From the NCBI RefSeq assembly GCF_932276165.1, contig NC_063983.1, forward strand, positions 5,215,501 through 5,279,500: a stretch of 64,000 bases of DNA. Reading direction: 5' to 3'. The notes under the pieces were generated by a model. It made no database searches. It was not told the origin of the DNA and saw only the letters and a program-made list of their open reading frames with translations. Of the stretch, positions 45,128-54,771 are shown one piece after another (position 1 is the first letter of the stretch; the number at the start of each line of letters is the position of its first letter). Source of the DNA: Plutella xylostella (taxonomy: Eukaryota; Arthropoda; Insecta; Lepidoptera; Plutellidae). A program made the position numbers and the translations under genes.

Positions 45128-47587
45128 ATAGGTTCATACGTGGTGGGGATTAGGCTCGACACAGTGCCGGGTGAAAACAGACCTTGTGAGAACGCCAAGC
45201 GAAACTCCTTAAATAATGCTTTAGTTAGGGAAAAATTAGGTTCAGTGAACTGGTCGGAACTTTTATCCATTGAGTGCCCACTGGTTTTGTATGATAAGCT
45301 ATGCCTTGTGTTCAGCGGTATTTACGAAGAGTGTAAGATTATAGTTACCCAAACTAACAAAAGAACAACGCAACCCTGGGTAAGTAAACATTTAAACCAG
45401 TTAATGGAACAAAGAGACGAGTTATTTAGAACTTGGAAATCTGCTCCTAATAATATGAATAATAGGTTAACATATACAAAGTTTAGAAATAAAGTAAATA
45501 AATTAATTAATGCCGCAAGAAACAAGTTTAGGCAAAATGAGATAGTGAAGTGCGAAGGGGACTTTAGAAAAATATGGGCGAATATAAATAAGTGGCTCGG
45601 GCGAAATAAAACTAATTTAGACAATGTTATAATGAAATACCTAGGAAAATCTGATAGTTTACATAATATAAGCGATAAGTTTTCTAATACGTTTACCCAA
45701 GAGATAAATAATATTAAGCACAACTGTAATAAAAAATTTTTAGACAGAGATTGTTATGTAAAAAGCAGTGATGTGTCGTTCCGCTATAAAAAAGTTTGTG
45801 CCAGACAGGTAGCTAGAATAATAGATAATTTACAGTGTGAAAAAGCTCCTGGCTCTGACAAAATAAGGGTACAGGATTTAAAATATGTGAAATTCGATAT
45901 AAGTAAAATCTTAGCTAAGTTTATCAATTTATGTATATCTAATAGCATTTATCCTAATGAACTCAAGAGGGCACTGATAAGACCCATCTATAAGCAGGGG
46001 AGTCACATGGATTATACCAATTATAGACCAATAGCTATATTATCAGTGGTCAATAAGATCATGGAGAAGGTTGTCGTAGGTCAGGTAAGCTCATTTCTTG
46101 AGCAGCATGGCATAATATCGGACTCGCAGCACGGCTTCAGGCGCGGGCGCAGCACGGCCACCGCACTGGCCCGGTTCACCGACAGTGTCAACACAAGTCT
46201 GAACAGTGGTCAGCAGGTGCTCGCTGTTTTTATAGATTTTAAAAAGGCGTTTGACACCCTTGACCACTGCCAATTGTTACAAGCAATGGAGGAGTGCGGC
46301 ATCAGTGGTCCCACAAACCAGTGGTTCCGTAATTACCTCACAGACAGAACACTTCGGACAGCGGTGGGCGGGGCGGTGGGGTCCGAGGTGCGCGTCGATC
46401 TGGGCGTGCCCACTGGCTCAGTGTACGGTCCCGTCGGCTACATAATGCATGTAAATAGCGTTCCTAACGTAGTTAAAAAATGTAATGTTTTTATGTACGC
46501 TGACGATATGTGTTTGTTGCTCTCCGGAAGGGATTTGGATACAATACAAAACAATATGCAAACAGACTTTGATATGATTACCAAATGGGCCCACGATAAT
46601 GGCATAATATTAAATATAAATAAAACAAAATGTATGCACATATATTCGCCATATAATAAAAAAGCAAAAGCAAGTAAATCAGTTAACATCATTGGCCACA
46701 CGTACGAATGTTTGCACGCTGACTATCAGAACTGTCAATGTAAAAAGTTAGAAACTGTTAACCAGTTCAAATACCTAGGCCTATTGATAGATAGTAACTT
46801 TAATTGGAAACCACACATTAACGAAATATGTAATAGACTACGATCAGTTCTAGGCAAGTTCTATCATCTTAGCAAAATATTAAATAGACGCACCCTGTAT
46901 ATCGTGTATCACGCCCTTGCAGATACAATGTTTAGTTATGGTTTGAGTTGCTATGGCCTCACGTTTAAAACATATTTAGATAAAATTAAACAACTACAAA
47001 TAAGATTAATAAAATATTTAGCGGATAAGAAAACAAAAGATAGTTGTGATGGAGACTATGACAAACTGTTCGCCTCATGCCGAATACTCCCAGTTCATTG
47101 TAAGGTTAAGTATCTGATTGCCATTGAAACATATTACTCCGATGACCATAAGACCCTGGTAAATCACCGCTATGTTACAAGATCAGCCAATAATAGAAAA
47201 TTTATACAGCCAAAGGCAAATAATTACTACGGACAAAGGACAAGAAGATACTTAACCCCTAAAATATGTAATAATATCCCCCTATTGCGATCTACCGACA
47301 AATTTTGTAAAACTACATTAAAACTTAAATTAAAAAATATTTTTTTAAATTCTGAAACTTAACATCTAAATTATACCATAAAATTCATTCATATTATATA
47401 TCAACTGTACCATTAGTTTAATTATTTATAAATTAAATTTAATATAATAAGTGTCAGTACTTAGTTTTTAGATTAGAACTAAGAGCGTCTGCCAACAAAC
47501 TGTTACGCAGTTTGGCAGAAAAAAAATTGTATTAGCCTAAGTTTTTATTATAAATAAATGTCTTTAAAAAAAAAAAAAAAAAAAAAA
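45128..47587 (+). mobile_element. Non-LTR retrotransposon, Jockey/CR1 group, 5' truncated
   Basis: A single open frame runs to the stop at 47362, followed by a 3' UTR and a 22-base A tract at 47566-47587. The reverse transcriptase is evident: FIDFKKAFDTLDH (motif A), YADDMCLLL (catalytic motif), FKYLGLLIDSNFNWKPHI (thumb). The N-terminal endonuclease is missing, so the element is 5' truncated, although 740 codons remain open, suggesting a young insertion. Motif B reads GVPTGSVYGP where most relatives have PQGS. The poly(A) end suits Jockey-like elements, but I cannot fix the clade. The right part of its 3' UTR (from 47493) is the left edge of the tandem duplication. Confidence 0.88.
45140..47362 (+). 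CDS. Reverse transcriptase of non-LTR retrotransposon
   Basis: The frame has 740 codons; the first codon of the open stretch is a GTG, so this is a truncated frame without its own start rather than a real N-terminus. The domains are a connector region (to about residue 225), RT fingers/palm with RPIYKQGSHMDYTNYRPI, FIDFKKAFD and YADDM, the thumb, then a C-terminal region rich in Lys and Asn that ends LKLKNIFLNSET. It would copy element RNA at a nicked target in the nucleus if an intact endonuclease were present; here that part is absent, so the copy is not autonomous. Confidence 0.85.
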   Translation: MVGIRLDTVPGENRPCENAKRNSLNNALVREKLGSVNWSELLSIECPLVLYDKLCLVFSGIYEECKIIVTQTNKRTTQPWVSKHLNQLMEQRDELFRTWKSAPNNMNNRLTYTKFRNKVNKLINAARNKFRQNEIVKCEGDFRKIWANINKWLGRNKTNLDNVIMKYLGKSDSLHNISDKFSNTFTQEINNIKHNCNKKFLDRDCYVKSSDVSFRYKKVCARQVARIIDNLQCEKAPGSDKIRVQDLKYVKFDISKILAKFINLCISNSIYPNELKRALIRPIYKQGSHMDYTNYRPIAILSVVNKIMEKVVVGQVSSFLEQHGIISDSQHGFRRGRSTATALARFTDSVNTSLNSGQQVLAVFIDFKKAFDTLDHCQLLQAMEECGISGPTNQWFRNYLTDRTLRTAVGGAVGSEVRVDLGVPTGSVYGPVGYIMHVNSVPNVVKKCNVFMYADDMCLLLSGRDLDTIQNNMQTDFDMITKWAHDNGIILNINKTKCMHIYSPYNKKAKASKSVNIIGHTYECLHADYQNCQCKKLETVNQFKYLGLLIDSNFNWKPHINEICNRLRSVLGKFYHLSKILNRRTLYIVYHALADTMFSYGLSCYGLTFKTYLDKIKQLQIRLIKYLADKKTKDSCDGDYDKLFASCRILPVHCKVKYLIAIETYYSDDHKTLVNHRYVTRSANNRKFIQPKANNYYGQRTRRYLTPKICNNIPLLRSTDKFCKTTLKLKLKNIFLNSET

Positions 47588-48087
47588 CGTTACATAACTT
47601 ACTGTTTAAATAATTTCATAATCACATATCTGGGGGCACGGCAGTGCCCCTAACTGCCGCCCCTGTAACCTACCAAACTAAGTTAACGCACCTACGTACC
47701 TAGAAGGTACCGAAAAGAAAAAAAAGTAGAACTGTCTACAAAATACAAAAAGAAATGAGATCCCATCAAAAACAATACTTGTCAAAAAAAACAAGTCTCG
47801 TAACTCAGTTGTTCTACGGTAAAAAGTTGTGAGATCCATGTATGGCCGAGTCAGTCAATATATTTATATAAAACATTAAAGATTTTGTTTGATTGACAAT
47901 TGTTTATTTTTTCTCTATGGATCCATGTAACATGTAATACCAAGTCTTATCCACGCACGCATCTCAATCTTTAAAATATTTAATGTTTTATATAAATATA
48001 TTGACTTGGTCATCGCACTAAATAATTTAATTAACACGTGTTTCCATGCGATGGCCGAGTCAATATATTGTTTTTATATAAAACATA
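47588..48087. repeat. Inverted-repeat spacer in the duplicated unit
   Basis: ATATATTTATATAAAACATT at about 47857-47876 is part of an arm of about 44 bases (47842-47885) mirrored at 47968-48016. A third related segment is at 48049-48090. No coding sequence was found. The hairpin GGGGGCACGGCAGTGCCCC lies at 47632-47650. The exact copy is at 54867-55366. Confidence 0.6.
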
Positions 48088-48447
48088 TGAGAAGGGTCCT
48101 ATCGTGGGTGGTAGGGAATAACACAATCTCAGGGTATACAAACGTTCACTGTATTTAAAGGTTCTACAGACACGTAATAATGCAAGTGAGGTAATCTTGT
48201 TGTAAAACTAATAATGTCCGCAAGGAGCGCGAGCGAGCGTGTAGCCGGGAAACGGGTTGGCGCCGACTGACTGCGCGGGCTTCGCTGGCCGGTGGCGCGA
48301 GCGCGGGGTGCGCGCGGGTGAAGGGGAGGACGCGGGACGCGGTCTGCGCAGTAGAGCTGCGCAGGAAAACGGCGCGGCGGCGTGGGACGCTAACCGTTTT
48401 CGGCGCGCGATTTGTTTTCGCGGGAAAACGGTTAGCAGTCTTGTTAC
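48088..48447 (-). mobile_element. LTR of a retrotransposon (minus strand)
   Basis: On the minus strand the segment runs from TGTAACAAGACTGC to CCCTTCTCA (360 bp, TG...CA ends). A purine tract GAGGGGGAGGA (48448-48458) sits directly before it, the expected polypurine tract next to a 3' LTR. Before the tract the minus frame ends with YSEREGA and a stop, which may be the last residues of pol or another gene. No 5' LTR, reverse transcriptase or integrase is present in the unit. The exact copy is at 55367-55726. Confidence 0.6.
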
Positions 48448-48458
48448 ATCCTCCCCCT
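48448..48458 (-). promoter_or_regulatory. Polypurine tract
   Basis: On the minus strand GAGGGGGAGGA abuts the TG of the putative LTR. Such tracts prime plus-strand DNA synthesis in LTR retrotransposons. The second copy is at 55727-55737. Confidence 0.55.
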
Positions 48459-48658
48459 CTAGTCCGAACTAAGCGCCCTCGCGTTCGGAGTAGCATGTTG
48501 ACAGCCCTGGTCCTCCCCCTAAACTGTTCGTCGTCCTCGAGAACACTGATGGTCGGACGGTGGGGAGGTCTGCGCAGGGGTTCTGCGCGCGCGGGGGTAC
48601 TGCGCGCCGCGCGCTGCGTGCTGGTAGAAGGCACCGGGCGGGCCAGCTCTGCCTGCCT

Positions 48659-49200
48659 GTCGTGCGTGGCAGGGGAGGCGGCGGGAGCGCGCGCCGCGGG
48701 CACACTGGGCGCGCCGGGGCGGGTCATCACCATCCTCTGCATAAAGACGCGGTTGGTCTTGGCGGCCTTGGCGACGGTGTCCAGCAGCACGCAGGCGAAC
48801 GCGTCGAGTGTAGCGGCGGAAGCGGCGGAATTTGCGCGCCGCGGGGGCTGCACGCCGCTTACTCGTAGGGCGTGTCGTGCGTGGCAGGCGCGTCGTGCGT
48901 GGCAGGGGAGGCGGCGGGAGCGCGCGCCGCGGGCACACTGGGCGCGCCGGGGCGGGTCATCACCGTCCTCTTCATAAAGACGCGGTTGGTCTTGGCGGCC
49001 TTGGCGACGGTGTCCAGCAGCACGCAGGCGAACGCGTCGAGTGTAGCGGGGGGGCTGCGCGCCGCGTACTCGTATAGCGCGTCGTGCGTGGCGGGCGCAT
49101 CAGGCGCGGCGGGGGAGGCGGCGGGAGCGCGCGCCGCGGGCACGCTGGGCGCGCCGGGGCGGGTCATCACCGTCCTCTCCATAAAGACGCGGTTGGTCTT
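48659..49200 (-). repeat. GC-rich tandem repeat, three units, coding-like on minus strand
   Basis: Three imperfect units are spaced 233 and 207 bp apart (anchor CACACTGGGCGCGCCGGGGC at 48701 and 48934; CACGCTGGGCGCG at 49141). The minus strand keeps a similar reading in each unit: FACVLLDTVAKAAKTNRVFM then TVMTRPGAPSVPAARAP. The block ends sharply at 49200, where the AT-rich sequence resumes in the middle of a unit. It may be internal sequence of the LTR element. The exact copy is at 55938-56479. Confidence 0.6.
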
Positions 49201-50098
49201 ACAAACATTAAATATTTTTAAGATTGATGTTAATGCAGCTGACTGTACCTACTACCTACCAACCGCAACTTTGCAATCTCGCCACATGTGAGCACTTCGT
49301 AGGAAGAAACTTAACAGAAACTACATTTGAAAGTGCTAACTGCGTGTGTAAAGTCTTCAAAACTCTTTACAAATTCTACACTCCTGGTAGTTTCACCTCC
49401 CTTTGTTCAACTGAGGTTCAAGTGTTACCTCGTCCTCACACTTGGCTTGTGTGAATTTGCATGTGTTCTATTACTATTTAAATTCAAGTAAGTAGTTATT
49501 ATCGGAAGTAAACGAAAATACCTACATATCTGTGTTATAAACTTTGTGATGTACACAGAATAAAGATTTATGTTGTACTTATACCTAACTACTCGAATAA
49601 GTATGCTAGTTAAACATCATGGCTGCTAGGTGTAATAAGCTTATGGGTTTCATGTCTAACGGTCGGTGAAAACGACACATAAAAGTAAATGCATTTTTTC
49701 TTCTCGCGCAGTAATTGCTGTATATTGCCTATTACTTAGCGTAATTACTAATTACAATTACACTTAGCCTGCGTTCCCAGTAGATATCTAAGTATCCGCC
49801 GCTCTATTTTTTACAAAGATAATTGTAAATTTAGTTTAGTTGGGAAATGATTCTACAAATATTCCTGCTTATGGATTGGCCAGTACCTACAACTAGAGTC
49901 CTTTCTGGCCTGTCTCTACCTTCCAGTATTGTAGATAACAATACCGCGTAGTTACATAAATAAGCGCGGTGGACGTTTATCATTTGCAGGAAGTCCCGGG
50001 ACACAATAAGGTGATGAACGACGACGTCTTACTGCGACCATTACCGCTCACTATTCCACGCTGTATTTGGGTTTTGGGAAAAACACTCACGCCGCCGC
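49201..50098. other. Spacer in the duplicated unit
   Basis: AT-rich DNA with no gene that I recognise. Repeated exactly at 56480-57377. Confidence 0.5.
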
Positions 50099-50317
50099 CG
50101 GCCAATGAAAAAGTTCCAGTGAGAAAAGCACCAAATTATTTCAAAACGGAACAATCTAGCTTAATGAAGTCTTCTGCAACATTTAAGTACATTTTACGGA
50201 GCATTACGATATTAACGATAAAAAACGTAAATATTTGGTTCAAATTTTAAATGAAATGTAAAAAAAAATGATTGTTTTGTGTCGGTATTTTGTGAGTGGA
50301 ATGTTTTCATTGCCCGT
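50099..50317. mobile_element. MITE of the CACGGGCAATG family
   Basis: The left end CGGCCAATGAAAAAGTTCCA and the right end (mirror of CGGGCAATGAAAAC) match 33024-33254. The inner word GTCGGTATTTTGTGAGTGGA is shared in inverse orientation. The exact copy is at 57378-57596. Confidence 0.7.
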
Positions 50318-51057
50318 TAGTGTTTATTATTGAAATGAAAAAAATACAACTCATAAAATCGTTGTCTATAATCTTAGCGGGATTATCTGGTTAGAAGGGC
50401 TTTATAAATCAATACAAATGCGGGTAGATTCGGTCGTGAAATAGCAATAAATATCTGAATAAATACCAACGATGGCTCAGCGAAACCACTAATGACGCAT
50501 CATCACGAGCCGGAATACTTCCGAGGGTGATTGAGCTCGTTATAATGTATTTCCGTAAATAGGTTAAATCGCCACGAAGGTTGGATCGCAATAATTATTG
50601 CCTACAATCAAAGATTTTCATCGTTTCCATCAATTTTGTGTTTATAGGGTTCCATAACCCAAAATTAAAACACTTCAATGTTGAAAGAACGTTTTGTTAT
50701 GTTGTCCATGTCCATGTGATGGTCAACATGTGAGTTTAAATTATTTATATTTAGTTCTATGAAGCTGTAATAAAGAATAGCGTCAAATATAACGTAGAAC
50801 CTTCTACCAGCAAGCCCAAGGAGGATATCTTAGTAGAATACGCAAATCAGAGAGTCAGAGGGATCAATAAATGAGGTTGATTCAGAAGAGGACTTATGAC
50901 GTCATCACGACGGAATCGCAACTCGCGAGCACGTACGAAACTACGTGTCGTTCAGTATCTTTCAGAATACTAATATAACTATTGAATTACTAATACCCGT
51001 ATAACTATAGAATGCGATTGGAACATAATTATATATGACAGAACTATCTTACGCCGA

Positions 51058-51181
51058 GCTGCAGAAAGGAACATTAAGCTAATGTCGGCAATTAAATCTG
51101 TGTCGGTCTCTGTCTGTCCATATATTGTCAAAAAAGGCAGCAATACATTGCCGACATTAGCTTAAAGTTCCATTGTGCAAA
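51058..51181. mobile_element. MITE of the GAGTTGCA family
   Basis: Arms GCAGAAAGGAACATTAAGC and, inverted, GCACAATGGAACTTTAAGC extend inward through TAATGTCGGCAAT (about 32 bases). It is related to 12599-12789. The exact copy is at 58337-58460. Confidence 0.75.
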
Positions 51182-51491
51182 CATACCTAACTAAATAAGA
51201 CAGACACAAAAAGTATGGGATGCACGTTACTGGCAAATCCTTTTATGAGCAGAGAGGCTTATATACCTACTCAACAAGCGAAGGATCGTTCCAGCGTCAA
51301 CAAACAACAAAGTGTCATTAATTCAGCGCTATCTGGAAACTCACGGGATGAAAAGATGAGGGAGTGTCAGGTGAGGGATGGCTAAGGAAGCCTACAGGAA
51401 AAATGTGACACAATTTTTAAAGCAAAAACTCAGCGCTGGAATTGGGATAATGGTGCGGGGACACGATATTGAGGCCCACTTTCTTACTGTA

Positions 51492-51572
51492 CGGTCATGT
51501 GCAGAGAAAGCTGACCCCCCTCTCATAGTAACAATGTTTCTGAGAGGGGTCAGGTTTCTCTGCACATGACCG
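51492..51572. mobile_element. 81-bp TA-flanked hairpin MITE
   Basis: The same family and length as 9076-9156. The TIR is CGGTCATGTGCAGAG and TA flanks it at 51490-51491 and 51573-51574. The exact copy is at 58771-58851. Confidence 0.8.
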
Positions 51573-52043
51573 TACAATATTTCCCTTAGCATGAATTCAA
51601 ATCCTGTTCAAAGAGTTACAAAAACAGAAGTTAGAGAAAGAATTATTTATTTTTTAAAAGGCCCTCCAGAACCCATAATTGTTTTCCGGCCTGTATATTA
51701 TAATATTTAGATTAGGTAATAATATTGTAATTTAGTATGATCAATATAGTTCGCGTTTATTAGGTATAGCATTCTAGTCCCCCCATTTGTCTCACTGGTA
51801 ACTTATATTTTAAAGACTACCTACGAGACTTAATTTATTTTAATTAGCAACAATTTTATTACTAAGAATGTTTGAGAACAAGAAGTTGTTGTACAGTTCA
51901 GATTAATTACTTAATTAATAAATTAAAACTTGGCATAGTTACTTGTTCCCGGCGTAGGAGAAATGAGAATAAATTTATACATAAATACATATTTAAATAA
52001 CATTATTATTAGGTACATATTTAATAAATTAATGTCATGTCAT

Positions 52044-52290
52044 GACGACCGAATGGCGCAGTGGTTAGTGACCCTGACTACTGAGCCGAAGGTCCCGGGT
52101 TCGATTCCCGGCTGGGGCAGATATTTGTTTAAACACAGATATTTGTACTCGGGTCTTGGGTGTTGATATTTATATTAAGTATCTATCTATCTATGTATTT
52201 GTGTAGATATATCAGCTGTCCGACACCCATAACACAGGTTCTGCCTAGCTTGGGGTCGGATAGCCGTGTGTGAGATGTCCCCACATATTT
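52044..52290 (+). repeat. tRNA-derived SINE, family 1 (tail type a)
   Basis: The head GGCGCAGTGGTTAGTGACCC and B box GGTTCGATTCCCGGCTGGGG are followed by the type a tail (CTATCTATCTATGTATTTGT, GAGATGTCCCCACATA). The exact copy is at 59323-59569. Confidence 0.85.
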
Positions 52291-52481
52291 ATTGAATATA
52301 CTTATTTATGTTTCTTTGTAAATATGGCTATGCATTTTTAACTCCTAACTAGGTACTAGGTACTCATATTAATTGAAGTAGGTATGGAAGAGTAGAAATA
52401 TACAGGGTGTCCCAAAAGTCAACGATATGCCTTGGAGGGCTGATAGACCAGCTCATGAGTGGCCAAAATATCATAATATGA

Positions 52482-53477
52482 CCTTAGTAAAAATTCCATA
52501 ATTTTCGAGATATTGACACTTTTTAGGGTTCCGTAGCCAAAATGGCAAAAACGGAACCCTTATAGTTTCGTCATGTCCGTCTGTCCGTCTGTCCGTCTGT
52601 CCGTCTGTCACAGCCGATTTACTCGGAAACTATAAGTACTACAGTGATGAAATTTGATGGGAATATGTGTTGTATGAACCGCTACAAAAATATGACACTA
52701 AATAGTAAAAAAAAGAATTGGGGGTGGGGCCCCCCATACATGTAACTGAGGGATGAAATTTTTTTTTTCGATGTACATACCCGTGTGGGGTATCAATGGA
52801 AAGGTCTTTTAAAATGATATAAAGTTTTTTAAAAAACATTTTTCTTAAAGTGAACGGTTTTTGAGATATCAGCTCTCAAAGTCGTAAAAAGTATGTCCCC
52901 CCCCCTCTATTTTTATAACTACGGGGTATAAAATTCTAAAAAAAATAGAGGTGATGCATGCTAATTAACTCTTTCAACGATTTTTGGTTTGATCAAAGTA
53001 TCTCTTATAGTTTTTGAGATAGGTTGATTTAACTGTGCTACGGAACCCTTTGTGCGCGAGCCCGACTCGCACTTGGCCGGTTTTATAAATTTGCTGAAAA
53101 TCGACACCTTGGATCAGGTTTTTTGCGTGCCGCCGGTACAAAAATCCATATTGTTAGTATTTGTTTGATGTTGCATCACGTTGTATAGCTCTCCTATTGA
53201 TGGCAGTAAAAAAAATATCGAGTAATGCTGTATGTTTAAAAAAAACACGGTTTTCAAAGTCATAAAAGGTAATCGTTTTTTTTTATAAACCACTTTGACT
53301 CTACATACTGTATAAAAAATATACCATGCAAACCTGGCACCTTATTCAAAAAGATTGCTCATTTAATGCAGTTTCCAATTTGTACCGGCGGCACGCAAAA
53401 AACTGATCCAAGGTGTCGATTTTCAGCAAATTTATAAAAGTGTCAATATCTCGAAAATTATCGATTTTTTACTAAGG
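52482..53477. mobile_element. Foldback element split by a later insertion
   Basis: The right arm is 53382-53477. Its mirror on the left is in two pieces: 52482-52524 (CCTTAGTAAAAA to ATATTGACACTTTT) and 53095-53141 (ATAAATTTGCTGAAAATCGA to CCGCCGGTACA). Removing 52525-53094 restores one continuous left arm of about 90 bases. The exact copy is at 59761-60756. Confidence 0.75.
52525..53094 (+). mobile_element. GGTTCCGT repeat (570 bp) nested in foldback arm
   Basis: It begins AGGGTTCCGTAGCCAAAATG, has a (TGTCCGTC)n run near 52577-52608, and ends CGACTCGCACTTGGCCGG plus TTTT. TTTT lies on both sides of the insertion. This sequence type is, to my knowledge, very common in moth and butterfly genomes. 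Its class is unclear to me. The exact copy is at 59804-60373. Confidence 0.65.
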
Positions 53478-53895
53478 CCGTATTCACTGATAAAAAAACA
53501 TTAATATCAGAGAAACAATCTTTCGGTGAACCAATTCGATAAACCCTGCAGTCAGAGAAGAATGGTTTCCATGAACCATGCGTCGCCATCTTTGCTCAGT
53601 GCTTACGAGGAACCTTTATGGTATCCGACAAGCATTCGTTGAAAATACAGTCAAATAATAGTTGCATTACTTAATAATTATTTGACTCCTAATATTTTAC
53701 CCCAACTCTAATGTCTCCCGATATCGACATTTGATTAATGTAACACTACAGAAAGTCAATAAAGTTGATTACTTAGTTATGCCTAGGTGTGTGATTAAAA
53801 TATAAGATAACAAACCTATACGTATACAGAAATACATACTATTCCAATATGATTTTGTTAGGTACTAACGCACAGACAGTAACTAGAAGCCAGCT
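53478..53895. other. Immediate upstream region of the receptor first exon
   Basis: AT-rich DNA with no repeat that I recognise. It should hold the promoter of the receptor first exon in each copy (61175 exon: 60757-61174). Confidence 0.4.
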
Positions 53896-54633
53896 ATGGC
53901 ACCGGTAGTAGTAAAAGTAAACACTTACATTACTAAGAAACAAAATGCAGTGGATTCCCTTACAAAGATATTAGTAGCATCAGGCACTATAGTTGGCCTG
54001 AACAGGACCCAACTGCTCGGGAGTGCTTATTCTAAAACAATATACGTGGCATCACTCGTTTGGAGTATCGTCCTCACTATAGTGGGATATGTGGCACTCC
54101 GAAATATCGGCTTCTTCTATTTGTCTCTAATTTTTTCCGAGTATATATTTTGTGTAGTGATGTGTTACGTAACACGGAAACAGCTTCATTTATTTTTCCT
54201 ACATTTAAACAAATTTGATGCAAAAGTACGATGTTGCCCCAAAACTGGCCATATCCTGAGACTGAACAAAGCGCTTTATTTGGTAATAGTGTTGAGCGTG
54301 GTCAGCACAACACTGTTCTTGTACTGCCTGAGTTATTACGCAGGTAGAATCGCAGCCTCCTTCGCTCCTCTTCGTTTCCTGCATATAATTGAACATGTGT
54401 TATTTGCACATTCACTGAGCAATTTATACCCCAGATTAAAACTTATCAGTCACTGCATGGAGTTGTCACTATCGAAATGTAAGAATTTGGATTTAGCGGC
54501 GTTTCAACGAGGTTTCGAGAACTACGACTTGGCTGTATTCGGGAACCTCAGCAAAAATGTGGATGAACTCATGGACTTGTACAACACATTATATACAGCG
54601 TATGTTCATTTGATTCAGGCAACTAAATGGCAG
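53896..54633 (+). pseudogene. Orphan first exon of a gustatory receptor (duplicate)
   Basis: Identical to the first exon of receptor B (61175-61912) at the protein level and in every base I compared, 246 codons, ending at the same GTGGGT donor at 54634. The TM segments and N-terminus MAPVVVKVNTYITKK are intact. The downstream exons were not duplicated: the sequence after 54771 is the start of copy 2 of the unit. On its own it encodes a truncated receptor without the C-terminal pore segment, stopping soon after in the intron (54649-54651). If the assembly is right it could still splice across about 7.4 kb to the exon at 62071 and act as a second first exon. Called a pseudogene because it is incomplete in itself. 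Confidence 0.7.
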
Positions 54634-54771
54634 GTGGGTACAGCTTTATAATAAAGAGTTATCTGCTAAAGCTAGCGGTAGCGGACTACTGCGGTGTCAC
54701 TATTGCCATAAGTACGCAATCACCCACGGCTGCGGCGGATTACTCTACTCCTACCTTCATACTGACTAAAA

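Larger units (their letters stand above)
47493..54771 (+). repeat. 7,279-bp tandem duplication, copy 1
   Basis: It starts CAACAAACTGTTACGCAG inside the LINE 3' UTR and ends CTTCATACTGACTAAAA in the intron after the receptor first exon. All features recur at exactly +7,279 with no length change, and the stretches I compared are identical, including the 22-base A tract (47566 and 54845). The first mismatches are at 47492/54771 on the left and 54773/62052 on the right. The join has at most one base of ambiguity (C). Confidence 0.95.

Noticed and set aside
45322..45723. 133-codon minus-strand frame
   Set aside because: It is the antisense shadow of the LINE reverse transcriptase.
48164..48853. 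229-codon minus-strand frame (and its copy at 55443-56132)
   Set aside because: It runs through the polypurine tract and the putative LTR and consists of GC-rich, low-complexity residues. It is probably not a protein as such.
48318..48977. 219-codon plus-strand frame in the GC-rich block
   Set aside because: It is an open frame caused by high GC content, with Arg/Ala/Gly-rich translation and no domain; overlapping frames are open in several registers.
49969..50250. 93-codon plus-strand frame (copy at 57248)
   Set aside because: Half of it is the MITE at 50099-50317, so it is not a gene.
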